This document shows positions 6,954 to 14,252 of a stretch of 18,414 bases of DNA, one piece after another. This stretch comes from Cyclobacteriaceae bacterium (GTDB lineage Bacteria > Bacteroidota > Bacteroidia > Cytophagales > Cyclobacteriaceae), in contig JAKISE010000067.1 in assembly GCA_021648745.1 (NCBI GenBank), forward strand, positions 1 through 18,414, read 5' to 3'. The number at the start of each line of letters is the position of its first letter. Position 1 is the stretch's first letter. Position numbers and translations under genes: made by a program. The notes under the pieces are model-generated. The model saw only the letters and a list, made by a program, of their open reading frames with translations, did no database searches and was not told the DNA's origin.

Positions 6954-8953
6954 TGATTATTATTATTCAACAAAGATTCAAAATCTTCTTCAGAAATGAT
7001 GCGTACTTCCAATTTTTCTGCCTTCTCTTTTTTAGAGGGCCCCATTTTGTCACCTGCAATTAAGTAATCCAACTTTTTTGATATGGAGGAAACTACTTTT
7101 CCTCCATTGGTTTTAATGGTATTTTTTAACTCTTCTCTACTGAAATTCATAAAAACACCAGAAACTACAAATGTTTTATCACTTAAGATGTTGCTTTGCT
7201 TTTCATTCGCAGTAGTTACAAATTGTAGTCCAGCAGATTTAAGCCGTTCGATTTCTTCTCTATTTTCTTCTTCGGAAAAGTAGGAAATTACACTTTCTGC
7301 TATTCTTTCTCCAATTTCTTGCACCTCTATTAATTCATCAAAATTGGCTGCCATTAATGCCTCAATATTTCTGAAATGCTCGATTAGTTTTTCGGCCACT
7401 GTTTTACCTACATACCTAATACCTAAGCCAAATAACACTGCTTCGAAAGGGGCTTGTTTAGAGTTTTCAATACCTGTTAAAAGGTTGGTGGCGGATAGCT
7501 CTTTAAACCCTTCGAGTTCTAAAAGTTGTGCTTTTGTTAATGCAAATAAATCAGAAGGTCTATTGAGCCAACCTTTCTCAAAAAGTAAGGAGATAGTGCG
7601 CTCACCCAAGCTGTCAATATTCATGGCATTGCGATGAATAAAATGCTCGATTCTTCCTGTTATTTGTGGAGGACATGATAGAATATTGGGGCAATAATGG
7701 GAGGCTTCTCCTTCTTTACGACTAAGCTTAGTATTGCAGGCCGGGCAGTGGGTAATGTAGGTAATAACCTTACTATTTCCACTTCGTTGTGATAAATCAA
7801 CACCAGTAACCTTAGGGATAATTTCTCCTCCCTTTTCTACAAACACAAAATCATCTTCGTGTAAATCAAGCCGTTCTATTTCGTTAGCATTATGTAATGA
7901 TGCTCGTTTTACTGTGGTACCTGCTAAAAGCACCGGTTCTAATTCAGCAACTGGTGTAATAGAGCCAGTTCTGCCTACTTGGTAGGTGACAGCATTGAGT
8001 TTAGTACTGGCATTCTCCGATTTATACTTATACGAAATTGCCCATTTAGGTGTTTTAGCTGTAAACCCAAGTAATTCTTGTTGGTCGAGATTATTTACCT
8101 TGATAACAATACCATCTGTTTCCACAGGAAGCTCATGTCTCTTTTCGCTCCAAGAATGGATATAATTTAGCACTTCTTCAATAGAATTGCATTTTTGATA
8201 GGTAGGGGAAACGTTAAAACCCCAATTTTCAAGATTATGGATAGCTTCTTCATGTGATTTGTGCCCATCTGCCAATAACATATATAAATAGCAATCTAAT
8301 TTGCGCTTGGCAACTTGAGCCGAATCCATCATTTTAAGGCTACCAGAGGCTGTGTTTCTAGCATTGGCATAAAGATCATCTCCAGCCTCTTCTCTTTCCT
8401 TATTTAATGTTTCAAATACTACTTTAGGCATAAATACTTCGCCTCTTACTTCTAGCTTACTAAGCTTTGAGGTAATCTTTAGTGGTATAGATTGTATCGT
8501 TTTGGCGTTGTCGGTGATATCGTCTCCTTTGGTGCCATCGCCCCTTGTAACAGCTTTTACCAATATGTTATTTTCATATTGAAGGCTAATGGCCACACCA
8601 TCAAATTTTAATTCACAAAAATACTCGTATGATTGACCTTCTAATTCTTTAGCTACACGAGCGTCAAACTCGAGTAAGTCGTCTTCTGAATAGGTGTTGC
8701 CAAGTGAAAGCATGCGCGTACTATGCTGCACTGTTTCAAAAGCCTTATTAATGGTGCCACCAACCCGTTGGGTAGGAGAATCAGGTCGTTTTAAATTTGG
8801 ATATTGGGCTTCTAGGTCAATTAACTCTTTCAGCAATAAGTCAAACGTTTGATCACTAATGAGTGACTTGTCTTCCATATAATAGGCATAATTATATGTA
8901 TGGAGTTCTTCGCTTAACTTATCGATTTGTTGTTTTGCTTGGGCTAGCTCCAT
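6950..8953 (-). CDS. ligA: NAD-dependent DNA ligase
   Basis: Seals nicks in DNA during replication and repair using NAD+. I choose the ATG at 8953, giving 667 residues beginning MELAQAKQQIDKL; the frame stays open to 8992, but that would overlap the upstream gene by 35 bases, add 13 unusual residues and exceed the family length. Domains: N-terminal Ia region with NYAYY and DQTFD; adenylation domain with the nucleophile in ELKFDGVA (Lys116; E. coli Lys115) and the VETDGIVIKVN block; OB fold; a four-cysteine zinc finger (CPAC and YCPNILSC); helix-hairpin-helix repeats (LEGFKEL, VQEIGERIA); and a C-terminal BRCT domain ending EDFESLL. All appear complete. It starts 4 bases after the peptidase stop and is followed by the DUF6913-like gene with an ATGA overlap. 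Confidence 0.96.
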   Translation of the reverse strand: MELAQAKQQIDKLSEELHTYNYAYYMEDKSLISDQTFDLLLKELIDLEAQYPNLKRPDSPTQRVGGTINKAFETVQHSTRMLSLGNTYSEDDLLEFDARVAKELEGQSYEYFCELKFDGVAISLQYENNILVKAVTRGDGTKGDDITDNAKTIQSIPLKITSKLSKLEVRGEVFMPKVVFETLNKEREEAGDDLYANARNTASGSLKMMDSAQVAKRKLDCYLYMLLADGHKSHEEAIHNLENWGFNVSPTYQKCNSIEEVLNYIHSWSEKRHELPVETDGIVIKVNNLDQQELLGFTAKTPKWAISYKYKSENASTKLNAVTYQVGRTGSITPVAELEPVLLAGTTVKRASLHNANEIERLDLHEDDFVFVEKGGEIIPKVTGVDLSQRSGNSKVITYITHCPACNTKLSRKEGEASHYCPNILSCPPQITGRIEHFIHRNAMNIDSLGERTISLLFEKGWLNRPSDLFALTKAQLLELEGFKELSATNLLTGIENSKQAPFEAVLFGLGIRYVGKTVAEKLIEHFRNIEALMAANFDELIEVQEIGERIAESVISYFSEEENREEIERLKSAGLQFVTTANEKQSNILSDKTFVVSGVFMNFSREELKNTIKTNGGKVVSSISKKLDYLIAGDKMGPSKKEKAEKLEVRIISEEDFESLLNNNNQ

Positions 8954-8957
8954 GTAC

Positions 8958-10772
8958 TTATCGGTTTTGCCAACTATCATTTGTAGAATCAATGTCGGGA
9001 ACTCTTTTGCTCCTGTTTAGTTCAATCGATTTAATTTCTCCTAGTAATTTTTCAATAATAAAGGTTTTTGTAGGGTTCGTCCAAGGCCAATCACTTACTA
9101 GTGTATGTTTAATATTCCCAAATTCAGTTTTTTCGTTTCTCATAATTCTTAAAGGGAAATAGAAAATCTCTGAACTTCCATCATTATAAGTTACATACAC
9201 TTCTGTGGGCATTGGCATTGTTCCTTTATTTGTCAAAACAACTTTGGTTCTAGTGCCATTAGCATAAACACTGTCAATGGCGTAATTAACCCTATGTGTT
9301 GTGCCAATCCAATCATTCAAGAACCACTCCAATTCAAATCCTGTTTCCTTTTCAATAACACGTCTAAAATCAGTTGGATTAGGATGCTTAAACTGCCAGG
9401 TATTATAATATACTCGAAAGGCTTTTTCAAAGTTCTCTTTTCCTACAATATACTCTAACATAGCGGGCACCATTGACCCCATAGAATAGGCTGCAATTCC
9501 GTGGGCTAAATTGGTATTATAATGATCGGCATGTGTAGTTAATGGTTCTTGCTTGTTTTGATTTACGAGGTAGTAATATCCTCCATATCCTCTCTGCTGA
9601 GGGTCGGCTGTATTATTGGTTAAATATGCTTTTGTTATATTGCTTGCGTAGGTGGTAAACCCTTCGTCCATCCAAGGGTAGAGGCTTTCGTTGGAAGCAA
9701 GCACACCTTGATACCAGCTATGAAACATTTCGTGTATTGTAACGCTCATTAAGCCTGCATAACTACCACGTCCTAAAATGAGTGTGGCCATTGGGTATTC
9801 CATTCCGCCATCTCCTCCCTGAATTACACTAAAATCGGAGTAGGGGTATTTACCAAATTGTTGGTTCATAAAGGCCACCATTTTGGGAGCTATTCCCATT
9901 AGTTGAGGCCAGGTTTCTGTGGTTACACTATCTTCTTGGTAAAAGAAATGCATCTTAGGTCCATCGGGCACTTGCACGGTTTTATGCACATAATCAGGGT
10001 CGGCTGCCCATACAAAGTCGTGTACTTTTTCAGCTTTAAATCGCCAGGTAATCGACTTTTTCTTTTTATGTTTTATAGGGTCTGCGTAACCATATCCAAT
10101 TTCATCAGGGTTTTGCAAGATACCTGTGGCACCCACTACATAGCGTGAGTTAAGTGTTAGACTTACATCAAAATTGCCCCACACTCCATGAAACTCGCGA
10201 GCTACATAAGGATTAGCATGCCAGCCTGCATAGTCGTACTCACTCATTTTAGGGTACCATTGTGCCATGGAGTAATCTATGCCTTCTTTATTGTCCCTTC
10301 CTGTTCTTCTTATCTGCACAGGTACTTGGCCCTTAAATGCCATGTTAAACGTAGTGTTTGAATGAGGAAGGATGGGACGTGCCAATGTAACCTCCAATAT
10401 GGTTCCAACAACTTCAAATTTTATAGATTCCCCATCTTGGGTTAAGCTTGTTGGGTATAGCTTTCCTTGCTCACCCTCCGTTAATTTTGAAATTCTGTCT
10501 TTGACCCTAGAATCGGGATCTTCAATATTTCTGGAGCGTTCATCCATCATACTTCCTGGTTGAAAAGCATTGAAGTAGAGGTGATAATACACGGTTTTAA
10601 GCGTATCGGGAGAGTTATTGGTATATACTAGAGTTTGCGTTCCATCGTACTGATGAGTGTCCACATCAAGGTTTACATCCATGGTATAATCTACATGTTG
10701 CTGCCAACGATCTGGCTGGGCTAAAGAGATTGTATAGGCTATAAGAAGAGTTAAAGTAAGAATGATTTTCAT
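8958..10772 (-). CDS. M1-family (gluzincin) metallopeptidase, exported
   Basis: A 604-residue zinc peptidase. Residues 1-18 are a signal peptide (ending TISLA), so the enzyme probably acts in the periplasm or at the cell surface. The zinc motif HEMFH (347-351) is followed after exactly 18 residues by Glu370 in WMDEGFTTYASN, matching HEXXH-X18-E of M1 aminopeptidases. The exopeptidase motif is GGMEYP (322-327), where classical members have GAMEN; this variation is common in Bacteroidota members. The N-terminal part is the beta-rich domain typical of the family (LVYTNNSPDTLKTVYYHLYFNAF). It lacks the long C-terminal domains of 850-residue aminopeptidase N. It lies between xseB (58-base gap) and ligA (4-base gap), so it is probably co-transcribed with ligA although functionally unrelated to it. 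Substrates are unknown. Confidence 0.9.
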   Translation of the reverse strand: MKIILTLTLLIAYTISLAQPDRWQQHVDYTMDVNLDVDTHQYDGTQTLVYTNNSPDTLKTVYYHLYFNAFQPGSMMDERSRNIEDPDSRVKDRISKLTEGEQGKLYPTSLTQDGESIKFEVVGTILEVTLARPILPHSNTTFNMAFKGQVPVQIRRTGRDNKEGIDYSMAQWYPKMSEYDYAGWHANPYVAREFHGVWGNFDVSLTLNSRYVVGATGILQNPDEIGYGYADPIKHKKKKSITWRFKAEKVHDFVWAADPDYVHKTVQVPDGPKMHFFYQEDSVTTETWPQLMGIAPKMVAFMNQQFGKYPYSDFSVIQGGDGGMEYPMATLILGRGSYAGLMSVTIHEMFHSWYQGVLASNESLYPWMDEGFTTYASNITKAYLTNNTADPQQRGYGGYYYLVNQNKQEPLTTHADHYNTNLAHGIAAYSMGSMVPAMLEYIVGKENFEKAFRVYYNTWQFKHPNPTDFRRVIEKETGFELEWFLNDWIGTTHRVNYAIDSVYANGTRTKVVLTNKGTMPMPTEVYVTYNDGSSEIFYFPLRIMRNEKTEFGNIKHTLVSDWPWTNPTKTFIIEKLLGEIKSIELNRSKRVPDIDSTNDSWQNR

Positions 10773-10794
10773 ATTATTTGTTTAAAAGAAATAC

Positions 10795-10826
10795 CAAATT
10801 AAGGAAATAAATTTCGCTGCCTACAA
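10795..10826 (-). promoter_or_regulatory. Possible promoter upstream of the M1 peptidase
   Basis: On the minus strand TTG (10824-10826), a 21-base spacer and TTAATTTG (10795-10802) resemble the Bacteroidota -33/-7 pair, with one mismatch to TAnnTTTG. It lies in the 58-base gap after xseB and could start a peptidase-ligA-dapA transcript independent of xseAB. Confidence 0.35.
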
Positions 10827-10830
10827 GAAT

Positions 10831-11034
10831 TTACTCAGAAGGTAAATTCATTTGAGCAATAACCTCATTTATTCCTTCTTCGGTGGTTGAAAGTGCTTTT
10901 TTACAGGCCTTTAGTAAAGTGCTAGATTCTTTAACCAATTTGCTAATTTTTTCAATATCCAACTCATCTGATTCCATTTCTGCCACTATCTCGTTTAAAC
11001 GGGATAGTGCTTTGTTATAATTAAATTTGCTCAT
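10831..11034 (-). CDS. xseB: Exodeoxyribonuclease VII small subunit
   Basis: A 67-residue coiled-coil protein (MSKFNYNKALSRLNEIVAEM and on), the usual length and heptad-rich pattern for XseB, with the family block LDIEKISKLVKES. In the known enzyme several small subunits wrap the large subunit XseA and the complex degrades single-stranded DNA from both ends. Its ATG overlaps the xseA stop by four bases (ATGA at 11031-11034), which fits coupled synthesis of the two subunits. Confidence 0.93.
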   Translation of the reverse strand: MSKFNYNKALSRLNEIVAEMESDELDIEKISKLVKESSTLLKACKKALSTTEEGINEVIAQMNLPSE

Positions 11035-12269
11035 ACATCTGTATTTTTTATTGCTTTATCAACAGTGCTCGAAATCCGTTGATATGCTGTAATAATTTCT
11101 ATTTGTTCGTTTATTGAAACCTTAGTTCTGCCAAGTGGCTTTCCATTTTTATATATAATAGAGTAGCCTTTTTGAAGGAGGTGTTTGGGGTTAAGTAAGT
11201 TTATTTTTTGCTCAATTGAGTTTAATCTATTTGTATTACTCGCTAATTGAAAGGCACTAGCGTGTTTTACATTTTGCATAATGTTTTCAAGCTTAGCTTT
11301 ATGTGTTTGCAGCTCCTGTTGAGTTAGCAGGCTTAGCTTTGATGATATCAAGTTTAGGTTTTCTTTTTCATTATAGATGTGTTCTATAGCAATTGAACTG
11401 ATGTTTGAAAATAGATCGTTGATACTTGTTTGGTAGGCATTAAATCCTTGAATAATAAACTCTGCTACTGCTGTGGGTGTTTTTAATTGGGAATGAGCTA
11501 CCATATCAGAAATAGAGGTATCGCGTTCGTGACCAATCCCTGTTAGGATTGGCAATGGGAACTGTGCGATATGACTACTTAATTCATAATTATCAAAACA
11601 ATCTAAATCAAGCTGAGAGCCCCCACCACGAATTATGACTACCAAATCAGCCTCTGAATCTAAAATTTGATGTAGGGCTTTTATTATACTTTCTGGAGCT
11701 TTTTCTCCTTGCATACTGGCAGAGAACAGGCGGTGATGTACTTTGAAGCCATATTTATTTTTATCGATTTGGTCAATAAAATCGCCATATCCAGCAGCGG
11801 TTTCTGAACTAATTATAGCTATGTTTTGAGGAACCTGAGGTAATTCAAGCTCTTTATTCATATCCATAATGCCATCGGCTTCTAGCTTGGCAATTACTTC
11901 TTGTTTTGCTTTTTCGCGTTCGCCTAAGGTAAAAGAGGGGTCAATGTCTTTGATGTTAAGGCTTAGTCCATACACTTCGTGGAAGGTTACTTTGGTATTG
12001 GCTAAAATTCGCATGCCAACAGCCAAGTCGTTTCCGGTAATTCGTGAAAACCAGGCTGAAATGTTACGATAAGAGTATGCCCAAATAGTAGCCCTGGCTT
12101 TAGCAATAACCTGATGACCTTCTTTTTGAACTAGTTCTAAATAACAATGTCCACTACTATTTACTTGAATTTGGGCAATTTCAGCCACCACCCAATACGA
12201 AGCTGCTAATTGTTCTTCTAACGTTTTTTTTATTTGAAGATTAAGTTCTGAAAGGCTGAGTTCTTGCAT
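11031..12269 (-). CDS. xseA: Exodeoxyribonuclease VII large subunit
   Basis: The catalytic subunit of exonuclease VII, which cuts single-stranded DNA in repair. At 412 residues it is slightly shorter than E. coli XseA (456). An N-terminal OB-fold domain (about 1-110, with the conserved YWVVAEIAQI and GHCYLEL strands) is followed by the catalytic domain with VIIRGGGSQLDLDCFD (211-226) and GIGHERDTSISDMVA (244-258), then a coiled-coil region that binds the small subunit, and the C-terminal QKGYSIIYKNGK segment. It is the first gene of the minus-strand block xseA-xseB-peptidase-ligA-DUF6913-dapA, with a promoter-like box just upstream. Confidence 0.95.
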   Translation of the reverse strand: MQELSLSELNLQIKKTLEEQLAASYWVVAEIAQIQVNSSGHCYLELVQKEGHQVIAKARATIWAYSYRNISAWFSRITGNDLAVGMRILANTKVTFHEVYGLSLNIKDIDPSFTLGEREKAKQEVIAKLEADGIMDMNKELELPQVPQNIAIISSETAAGYGDFIDQIDKNKYGFKVHHRLFSASMQGEKAPESIIKALHQILDSEADLVVIIRGGGSQLDLDCFDNYELSSHIAQFPLPILTGIGHERDTSISDMVAHSQLKTPTAVAEFIIQGFNAYQTSINDLFSNISSIAIEHIYNEKENLNLISSKLSLLTQQELQTHKAKLENIMQNVKHASAFQLASNTNRLNSIEQKINLLNPKHLLQKGYSIIYKNGKPLGRTKVSINEQIEIITAYQRISSTVDKAIKNTDV

Positions 12270-12285
12270 TTGAATGTATAGGTTT

Positions 12286-12293
12286 CAAATGTA
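12286..12293 (-). promoter_or_regulatory. Putative -7 box upstream of xseA
   Basis: On the minus strand TACATTTG matches TAnnTTTG exactly and lies 16 bases before the xseA ATG, implying a very short leader. No convincing -33 element is seen at 19-23 bases upstream. Confidence 0.45.
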
Positions 12294-12375
12294 AGAATTG
12301 GGAGAATAAACTAAGCCATTCTTTTATGATTTAATAGATCCTTAATAGTATTTTTTATAGAAGTATTCAGTTATT

Positions 12376-12615
12376 TCAAAAAAACTTCTTCTTTCCTTCC
12401 CAAATAATTGCTCCAAAAAGTAATATCCAAGGGGTGCCATGAAGCACTAAATCGAACCAGTCCATAGGTTGCATACCAACAGCTCCACCAAATAACCATT
12501 TAACCTTACCAATAATGTGAGGAGGCGACCAAGGGGCCAATCCTAATGTTAAGCTAAATATTAAAAAACGCGGTATTAGGCTAGGTTTATTGTCAATTTT
12601 TGATTTTGTATTCAT
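12376..12615 (-). CDS. Small two-segment membrane protein
   Basis: A 79-residue protein with a basic N-terminus (MNTKSKIDNK), a hydrophobic stretch at about 14-30, an amphipathic middle containing PHIIGKVKWLFGGA, a second hydrophobic stretch at about 52-72 containing DLVLHGTPWILLFGAI, and a basic end. Such short proteins with a PH(L/I)-x-x-K-x-x-x-L and DxxLHGTPxxL pattern occur in other bacteria and are sometimes labelled as RND-transporter related, but that label has no clear functional basis and I do not adopt it. It lies 122 bases downstream of the persulfide dioxygenase gene on the same strand, separated by a long hairpin, so co-transcription is possible but not certain. Function unknown. 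Confidence 0.7.
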   Translation of the reverse strand: MNTKSKIDNKPSLIPRFLIFSLTLGLAPWSPPHIIGKVKWLFGGAVGMQPMDWFDLVLHGTPWILLFGAIIWEGKKKFF

Positions 12616-12633
12616 AAAAATATATCAAAAAAA

Positions 12634-12702
12634 GTCATCCTGAACCCGTTTTAGGATCTAGTGAGAATGTTTACATAGATCCTGAAATAAATTCAGGATG
12701 AC
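12634..12702. repeat. Long imperfect intergenic hairpin
   Basis: Two 27-base arms (12634-12660 and 12676-12702) are inverted copies matching at 22 positions around a 15-base loop. The outer 11 bases GTCATCCTGAA pair exactly, as does AGGATCTA near the loop; all five differences are transitions. It resembles interspersed GTCATCCTGAA hairpins known from many bacterial genomes and could weaken read-through from the dioxygenase gene into the small membrane-protein gene. Confidence 0.8.
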
Positions 12703-12737
12703 AATATTTAAAATTTACTTGAAGCGTGAGCTACTTT

Positions 12738-14153
12738 TTATAACATTGTAGTTGGGCAAACGTATTCAGTAACTTTTACGCCTGCTTCTTTAATATCATT
12801 AAACCCGCCAGCAACATCTATTACATGCTCAATGCCCTGAGCCTTTAAAATAGAAGCAGCAATCATAGAGCGGTAGCCACCAGCACAATGTAGGTAGTAT
12901 TCTTTATCCTTATCGTAATCAGCCATGTTTTTGTTTATAAAATCAAGTGGTCTGTTAACCACGTTCTCTCCATCTACGTGTTCTGAATAGAACTCTGATT
13001 CTTTTCTAACATCCACAATATTGATTTTGCCCAGCATCTTTACTTTCAGCTCACTTGGAGAAACAGAAACGATTGAGTCTGTTTCTAGTCCAGCTTCTTT
13101 CCAAGCATCAATACCACCTTTTAAGTAACCAATGGTGTTATCATACCCAACCCGCGCTAATCTTGTGATTACCTCTTCTTCTCTTCCATCATTAGCTATA
13201 ATTAGTATTGGAGCTTCTATATTTTCGATTACCGCACCTACCCATGGAGCGAAATTATCGTCTATATTAAAATTGTAAGATTTTGGAACAAATGCATCCT
13301 TAAAAATTTGTTCATGACGAGTATCCAAAATAATAATATCTTCTGTATTTGCCATTAACTCCTTAAATTCTGCAGGAGTATGAGCCGCAAGACCAGAAGC
13401 TAAAATATCAGAATAGGTTTTGTTTATTCCTTTGTTCATTCCAACATTTTTAGGAAAGTACTGAGGAGGAGCCACCAGCCCAGTAAGCACTTCTTTTACA
13501 AACTCTTCCTTAGTCATATCTGCACGTAGTGCGTAGTTCACTTCTTTTTGATTACCTAGGGTATCAAAGGTTTCATCACTCATGTTTTTACCGCAAGCAG
13601 AACCTGCCCCATGATTTGGATATATAATAATGTCGTCTGGCAATTTCATTAGTTTGTTTCTAAGAGAATCGAACAAATGACCTGCTAAATCTGCTTGAGT
13701 TAAATCTGTTTTAACAGCCAAGTCAGGCCTTCCAACATCTCCTATAAACAGAGCATCTCCTGTAAAAACGCAATCTTGTGTTCCTTCTTCATTGGTATGC
13801 ACGATTGAGATTGATTCCATTGTATGGCCAGGTGTGTGCAGAACTTTTAGTGTAATATCACCCACGTTAAACACTTCGCCATCCGTTGCTTTGTGAAAGT
13901 CGAAGTCGGCTTTGGCAGATGCGCCAAATACAATGGTAGCACCAGTTTTCTTTGCTAAGTCTACATGGCCTGACACAAAATCCGCATGGAAATGAGTTAG
14001 GAAAATGTATTTAATTTTTACACCATTATCTGCAGCCCTTGTAATATAGGGAGTTGTTTCCCTTAGAGGGTCAATTACAGCGGCTTCTCCATTTGATTGA
14101 ATAAAATAAGCGGCTTCGGCTAAACAGCCTGTGTATATCTGTTCTACTGACAT
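12738..14153 (-). CDS. CstB-like persulfide dioxygenase with two rhodanese domains
   Basis: A 471-residue cytoplasmic protein with three domains. Residues 1-250 are a metallo-beta-lactamase fold of the persulfide dioxygenase type: THFHADFVSGH (53-63; His54, His56, Asp58), His110 in HTPGHT, Asp133 in TGDALFIGDVGRPDL and His181 in PNHGAGSACG. Residues about 260-355 form a rhodanese domain with no catalytic cysteine (loop IANDGRE near 319-325), hence a pseudo-rhodanese. Residues about 365-465 form a second rhodanese with an intact loop HCAGGYRS, Cys423. This order matches S. aureus CstB, which oxidises persulfides to sulfite and makes thiosulfate; Cys187 (GSACG) matches its additional reactive cysteine. 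The usual fourth position of HxHxDH is Phe59. Persulfide detoxification is the likely role. A CRP/FNR-like site and -7 box lie upstream. Confidence 0.88.
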   Translation of the reverse strand: MSVEQIYTGCLAEAAYFIQSNGEAAVIDPLRETTPYITRAADNGVKIKYIFLTHFHADFVSGHVDLAKKTGATIVFGASAKADFDFHKATDGEVFNVGDITLKVLHTPGHTMESISIVHTNEEGTQDCVFTGDALFIGDVGRPDLAVKTDLTQADLAGHLFDSLRNKLMKLPDDIIIYPNHGAGSACGKNMSDETFDTLGNQKEVNYALRADMTKEEFVKEVLTGLVAPPQYFPKNVGMNKGINKTYSDILASGLAAHTPAEFKELMANTEDIIILDTRHEQIFKDAFVPKSYNFNIDDNFAPWVGAVIENIEAPILIIANDGREEEVITRLARVGYDNTIGYLKGGIDAWKEAGLETDSIVSVSPSELKVKMLGKINIVDVRKESEFYSEHVDGENVVNRPLDFINKNMADYDKDKEYYLHCAGGYRSMIAASILKAQGIEHVIDVAGGFNDIKEAGVKVTEYVCPTTML

Positions 14154-14193
14154 ATTGTTATATTTATTATAATATACTTTTCTTGTACTTATG

Positions 14194-14240
14194 CAAGTTT
14201 ACGACTGCTGCGATTTAATTTATGTGATAAAAATTACATA
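14194..14240 (-). promoter_or_regulatory. CRP/FNR-like operator and promoter of the persulfide dioxygenase gene
   Basis: The 20-base near-palindrome TATGTGATAAAAATTACATA (14221-14240) fits TGTGA-N6-TCACA with one mismatch (TTACA). On the minus strand, 21 bases past the palindrome, lies TAAACTTG (14194-14201) followed by CA, one mismatch from the -7 consensus TAnnTTTG. The operator centre would fall near -41 of the expected start, where a CRP/FNR-type protein activates by touching RNA polymerase. The same spacing recurs twice at the sulP/rhodanese divergent region. The regulator itself is not in the window. Confidence 0.55.
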
Positions 14241-14252
14241 GTACTCAATTTG

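Noticed and set aside
8954..8992. Longer N-terminus for DNA ligase
   Set aside because: It would overlap the upstream peptidase gene by 35 bases and add 13 residues beyond the normal ligase start; ATG at 8953 puts the catalytic lysine at 116.
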